This document shows, piece after piece, positions 61,351 to 64,000 of a stretch of DNA of 64,000 nucleotides. Every line of letters begins with the position of its first letter. Position 1 is the stretch's first letter. The notes beneath the pieces were generated by a model. The model had not been told where the DNA came from, searched no databases, and saw only the letters and a list, made by a program, of their open reading frames with translations. The position numbers and the translations under genes are program-made. The stretch spans positions 310,001-374,000 of the forward strand of contig NZ_CP023694.1 of NCBI RefSeq assembly GCF_008705135.1, given 5' to 3'. The DNA comes from Streptomyces coeruleorubidus (GTDB taxonomy: Bacteria > Actinomycetota > Actinomycetes > Streptomycetales > Streptomycetaceae).

Positions 61351-61572
61351 TCACGGGTAGCGGTGACCGGCGCGGAAACCGCCGGCCATCCGCCACAGCC
61401 GCATCTCCCGCCTCAGACTGGGAATCTCCCAGCACAGGAATGCCAGGACCACACCGCCCGCCAAGGCGGCCTCGGCCTTCAGCACCCGCTGTCCGCTCAT
61501 CCCGCCTCGTCCGCGCGCGACGGGTCTGCGTGCTCGTCGGAGCTTCATGGCGGCGGCTCTCTGCTCTCTCAT
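61351..61572 (-). CDS. Small membrane protein (DUF6893-like)
   Basis: 73 aa from ATG 61572 (GAGGGC 5 nt upstream); ATG 61548 gives 65 aa. Arg-rich N-terminus then one transmembrane helix ALAGGVVLAFLCWEIPSLRREM. The helix followed by PSLRRE resembles short single-helix Streptomyces proteins such as DUF6893; that match is from memory. Between hypA and the 68-aa gene, so likely part of hydrogenase assembly or anchoring. Confidence 0.65.
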   Translation of the reverse strand: MREQRAAAMKLRRARRPVARGRGGMSGQRVLKAEAALAGGVVLAFLCWEIPSLRREMRLWRMAGGFRAGHRYP

Positions 61573-61580
61573 CACGGCCC

Positions 61581-61787
61581 TCATCCCGGCGAGATGTTCG
61601 GCATGGTGTCCGCGAGGGCGTCATGCCGCTTCCAGTGGATCCCCGTGGAGCGGCGCGCGTCCGCGGTGCCGTCCTTGTGGTGCCCGATCTGCTTCTCGTA
61701 CCGTCCCCTGTTGCCCTGGTGCATGCCGGCGACGTGCCGGGGCGTGTCGGGCTTCGCCTGGGGCCGGCCCACTCTGATGCTGCCCAT
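61581..61787 (-). CDS. Small basic protein, unknown, in hydrogenase operon
   Basis: 68 aa from ATG 61787, which has AGGAGAG 8 nt upstream, a convincing start. Sequence begins MGSIRVGRPQAKPDTPRHVA and is rich in His, Lys, Arg and Gly (MHQGNRGRYEKQIGHHKDG), ending in HDALADTMPNISPG. No domain recognised. 8 bp before the small membrane protein and 41 bp after the DUF5947 gene. Histidines suggest possible metal handling, which is speculation. Confidence 0.65.
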   Translation of the reverse strand: MGSIRVGRPQAKPDTPRHVAGMHQGNRGRYEKQIGHHKDGTADARRSTGIHWKRHDALADTMPNISPG

Positions 61788-61828
61788 GGGGTGCTCTCCT
61801 TCCTCGCCTCCGACGTGCGGAGGCGTGC

Positions 61829-62425
61829 TCATGACCGCTCGGTGAGGTCCTCGAAGAACCGCTCGACGGCCGGCCAGATCCGGCCTCCGCCGGACAGGCC
61901 GCGCCACTCCCGGCGTACGACGGCGACCATCCGGAAGCAGTCGTCGATCGGCACGATCCAGTGGTGGTCGAGCCCGTGGACGGTGTTCACCAGCAACGCC
62001 TCCACGTCGGGTTCCACGGTGGCGAGCTGCGGACACGTACGGGACAGTTCCTGCCAGCCCGCCGCGTCCACCTCCCACCGCATGGCTCCCGCGGGGCTCG
62101 GGCCCTGCGCGGTGACGGTGCCGTCCGCCCGCGGCACGAAGAAGACCAGACCGACGGGGACGCCGAGGACACCGGTGTCGACCTTGGGCAGCCGGACCCG
62201 GCGGCGGGGCACGAGCCGGTAGTGGCCGTCCCCCGCCCTCGCCTCGGCGAACAGCACCGAGCAGGGGCCGCAGGCGCAGCACACCTCGTCCTGCCCGGTG
62301 TCGTACAGGTGGGCGTGGTCGTCGGCGACCGGCGCGGCGCACAGATCGCACGCCTCCGCCCCGGCCGCCGCCGTGCGGTCGGCCGAGGAGCGGATGAGTC
62401 GGGCCAGGGCTCCGTCGGTGGTCAC
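61829..62425 (-). CDS. DUF5947 family protein, hydrogenase-associated
   Basis: 198 aa with four N-terminal cysteines CDLCAAPVADDHAHLYD and CCACGPCSVLF that look like a zinc- or Fe-S-binding unit, then a conserved domain (YRLVPRRRVRLPKVDTGVLG; VNTVHGLDHHWIVPIDDCF; VRREWRGLSGGGRIWP). Family typically lies beside actinobacterial [NiFe] hydrogenase genes; function unknown. GTG start overlaps the NifU-like stop (GTGA). Confidence 0.83.
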   Translation of the reverse strand: MTTDGALARLIRSSADRTAAAGAEACDLCAAPVADDHAHLYDTGQDEVCCACGPCSVLFAEARAGDGHYRLVPRRRVRLPKVDTGVLGVPVGLVFFVPRADGTVTAQGPSPAGAMRWEVDAAGWQELSRTCPQLATVEPDVEALLVNTVHGLDHHWIVPIDDCFRMVAVVRREWRGLSGGGRIWPAVERFFEDLTERS

Positions 62426-62973
62426 CGTGCGCCTCGGTGCGTCAGCGTGGTCAGCGGTACGAACGCGGGTGCCGGCGTGCTCGGCAGTGGTTCCACCGCC
62501 GTCAGCTCGGGAGCCGCCGCGAGCACCGCCTCACGGACGGCGTCGGTGACCTCGGAACCTCCGCCACCGCAACCGGATCCGCATCCGCCGCCCGCTTTCA
62601 GGCGTACCTGGGCCACCTGCCCGTCGACACCGGCCCACTCCAGGTCGCCGCCGCGTTCCTGTACGGCGGGTCGCAGTAGCTCGACCGCACGGGCCGCCCG
62701 GCGCTCGGCGGGCTCGGGATGGATGTCGTGCAGGACCAGGAGGTGGCCCAGCAGTTCGTCGTCGGCGAGGTGCCCGGCCAGCTGACCGTCCGCGTGGTCC
62801 ATGACGCGGGCCAGCGCCTCGCCGTAGACCTCGGTCAGCAGCGCCACCGCCTCGGTCGCAGAGCGGGTGGTGGGGCCGGGGACGGACTCGAGACCTGCCA
62901 GCAGGTCGTCGAGCCGGGCGAGCCGGGCCTCGACCTCCGGGTCGGCCAGCCGGGTGCCGGAGGCCTCAGCCAT
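62422..62973 (-). CDS. NifU-like Fe-S scaffold domain protein, hydrogenase-associated
   Basis: 183 aa. Helical N-terminal half (to about 90), then a NifU C-terminal-type domain: LLRPAVQERGGDLEWAGVDG, VAQVRLKAGGGCGSGCGGGG, VREAVLAAAPELTAVE. NifU domains use CxxC; here the spacing is CGSGC (C-x3-C), with glycine on both sides. May assemble or repair the small-subunit clusters under air. Overlaps the large-subunit stop by 8 bp. Confidence 0.8.
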   Translation of the reverse strand: MAEASGTRLADPEVEARLARLDDLLAGLESVPGPTTRSATEAVALLTEVYGEALARVMDHADGQLAGHLADDELLGHLLVLHDIHPEPAERRAARAVELLRPAVQERGGDLEWAGVDGQVAQVRLKAGGGCGSGCGGGGSEVTDAVREAVLAAAPELTAVEPLPSTPAPAFVPLTTLTHRGAR

Positions 62974-64000
62974 GGTTCGCCCCGTACGTCGGCGAGTGCA
63001 GAGTGGTGAGCGTCTTGCCCTTGCCGACGTACATGTGCACTCCGCACGGCAGACAGGGGTCGAAGCTGCGCACCGTGCGCATGATGTCGACGCCCTTGAA
63101 GTCGTCCGGCCCGTTCTCCTCGAAGATGGGCTGGCCCTGGACGGCGTCCTCGTACGGGCCGGGGGTGCCGTACATGTCGCGGGGGCTGGCGTTCCACGGG
63201 GTGGGCGGGTACGGGTGGTAGTTGGCGATCTTCTTGTCCTTGATCACCAGGTGGTGGGAGAGGACGCCGCGCACCGCCTCGTGGAAGCCGCAGCCGATCG
63301 CCTCGTCGGGCACCTCGTAGTTCTCGAACACCTTGGTCTCGCCCGCGCGGACCAATCCCATGGCCTCTTCGAGGAACTGCAGGGCCATGGCGGCGGCGTA
63401 GGCGATGAAGTAGGGCCGGGCGCGGTCGCGTTCGATGGTGTTGCTCCACCGCGGGATCCGCCACTCCAGGGTGGTCTCCGGCAGGGACTCGCCCTTGGGC
63501 AGGGAGATGCGCACGCTGTGGCCGGTGGACTTGACGTACGGGGTGTCGACCAGTCCGCTGAGGGCGGTCGACCACAGGCGGGCCAGCGGGCCGCCGCCGG
63601 TGTCGAGGGCGAGGTGGTCGCCGGTGCGCTGGTCGAACCAGCGGGGGCTCATCACCCAGCTGTACTTGTCGTCGAAGTCACGCTTCTGCGGCACCGGGAC
63701 GGTGGTCTGGTTCCACGGGTGGCGCATGTCGACGGGATTGCCGAGCGGGTCGTGGGTGACGAAGGGGTCCTCGTTGACCCAGTCCTCGTAGTACGAGCTG
63801 CCGAGCATGATCCGCAGGCCGAGGTTGATGTCGACGAGGTTGTTGGTGACCAGTTCGCCGTCGACGATGATGCCCGGGGTGACGTACATGTCCTTGCCCC
63901 AGGAGTTCATCGTCTCGTAGCGGTAGTCGACCGTCTTCGGGTCCTGGAAGGCGCCCCAGCAGCCCAGCAGCACGCGGCGGCGGCCGACCTCCTCGTAGCC
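62966..64000 (-). CDS. [NiFe] hydrogenase large subunit, C-terminal 345 codons (cut by window edge)
   Basis: Open to the right end. Contains GYEEVGRRRVLLGCWGAFQD, STGHSVRISLPKGES, FHEAVRGVLSHHLVIKDKKI and the C-terminal nickel motif FDPCLPCGVH. After that His come 22 residues (MYVGKGKTLTTLHSPTYGAN plus HG), the part a maturation protease removes. Sequence style and neighbours (NifU-like, DUF5947) fit the actinobacterial high-affinity group 1h (group 5) enzymes that oxidise atmospheric H2. The N-terminal CxxC motif is outside the window. Confidence 0.92.
   Translation of the reverse strand, partial: GYEEVGRRRVLLGCWGAFQDPKTVDYRYETMNSWGKDMYVTPGIIVDGELVTNNLVDINLGLRIMLGSSYYEDWVNEDPFVTHDPLGNPVDMRHPWNQTTVPVPQKRDFDDKYSWVMSPRWFDQRTGDHLALDTGGGPLARLWSTALSGLVDTPYVKSTGHSVRISLPKGESLPETTLEWRIPRWSNTIERDRARPYFIAYAAAMALQFLEEAMGLVRAGETKVFENYEVPDEAIGCGFHEAVRGVLSHHLVIKDKKIANYHPYPPTPWNASPRDMYGTPGPYEDAVQGQPIFEENGPDDFKGVDIMRTVRSFDPCLPCGVHMYVGKGKTLTTLHSPTYGANHG

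Noticed and set aside
1..64000. tRNA, rRNA, CRISPR arrays, insertion sequences, prophage or integration sites
   Set aside because: No cloverleaf with CCA-type context, regular spacer repeats, transposase or integrase motifs, or flanking direct repeats were found on reading both strands.

Overview
The window looks like a chromosomal segment of a Streptomyces (or very close actinomycete). Base composition is very GC-rich throughout and genes are packed with many 4-base ATGA/GTGA stop-start overlaps. The sugar ABC importer has no ATPase gene (these organisms share MsiK). SseB, PucR, SpoIIE-type PP2C, DUF5947 and a high-affinity type [NiFe] hydrogenase region are present. I see no rRNA, tRNA, CRISPR array, transposase or phage gene.

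Layout. (1) 1-6.1 kb: 5' end of a membrane protein gene, then a minus-strand nitrogen operon read as GntR regulator, amino-acid permease, asparaginase, aspartase (aspA), glutaminase (glsA): uptake and deamination of Asn, Asp and Gln. (2) 6.2-9.8 kb: uppP; a crcB-DUF190-crcB fluoride-export operon; an ArsR-like regulator with an SMP-30-type lactonase. (3) 9.9-18 kb: a galactan locus. Secreted GH53 endo-galactanase and GH42 beta-galactosidase diverge from a binding protein-permease-permease-LacI operon; a strong promoter overlapped by a LacI palindrome lies between them. (4) 18-21.4 kb: MarR, SseB, an S51 peptidase, and a stand-alone maltokinase-cap-like protein next to an APH-fold kinase. (5) 21.5-28.1 kb: MFS transporter, two GH35 beta-galactosidases and a second LacI regulator, headed by a perfect 18-bp palindrome. 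(6) 28.1-32.3 kb: a P1B-4-type metal ATPase gene broken by a one-base frameshift, with an ArsR/SmtB-like operator upstream, then a secreted HxH metallohydrolase with a discoidin-like domain. (7) 32.5-40 kb: GABA operon (gabT, a large FAD/Fe-S dehydrogenase, gabD) divergent from a PucR regulator. (8) 40-41.8 kb: secreted BNR-propeller hydrolase. (9) 42.3-48 kb: phenylacetate degradation, paaABCDE divergent from paaI-paaK, with two PaaR-like sites between. (10) 48-53 kb: PP2C phosphatase, IclR, a third LacI regulator and a divergent secreted GH43 arabinanase. (11) 53-64 kb: hypX, hydrogenase protease and hypBFCDE converging on a structural operon (large subunit, NifU-like, DUF5947, two small proteins, hypA).

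How it fits together. Three LacI-family regulators each sit with glycoside hydrolases, and each has a distinct palindrome at the relevant promoter. The most informative new link is a 17-bp element shared between the promoter of the third lacI (50.1-51.2 kb) and that of the BNR hydrolase about 9.4 kb away. Together with the GH43 gene this suggests an arabinan regulon split around the paa genes. The hydrogenase end carries HypX and a 22-residue C-terminal tail on the large subunit that the neighbouring protease should remove. All promoter and operator calls are pattern-based readings, not measurements.
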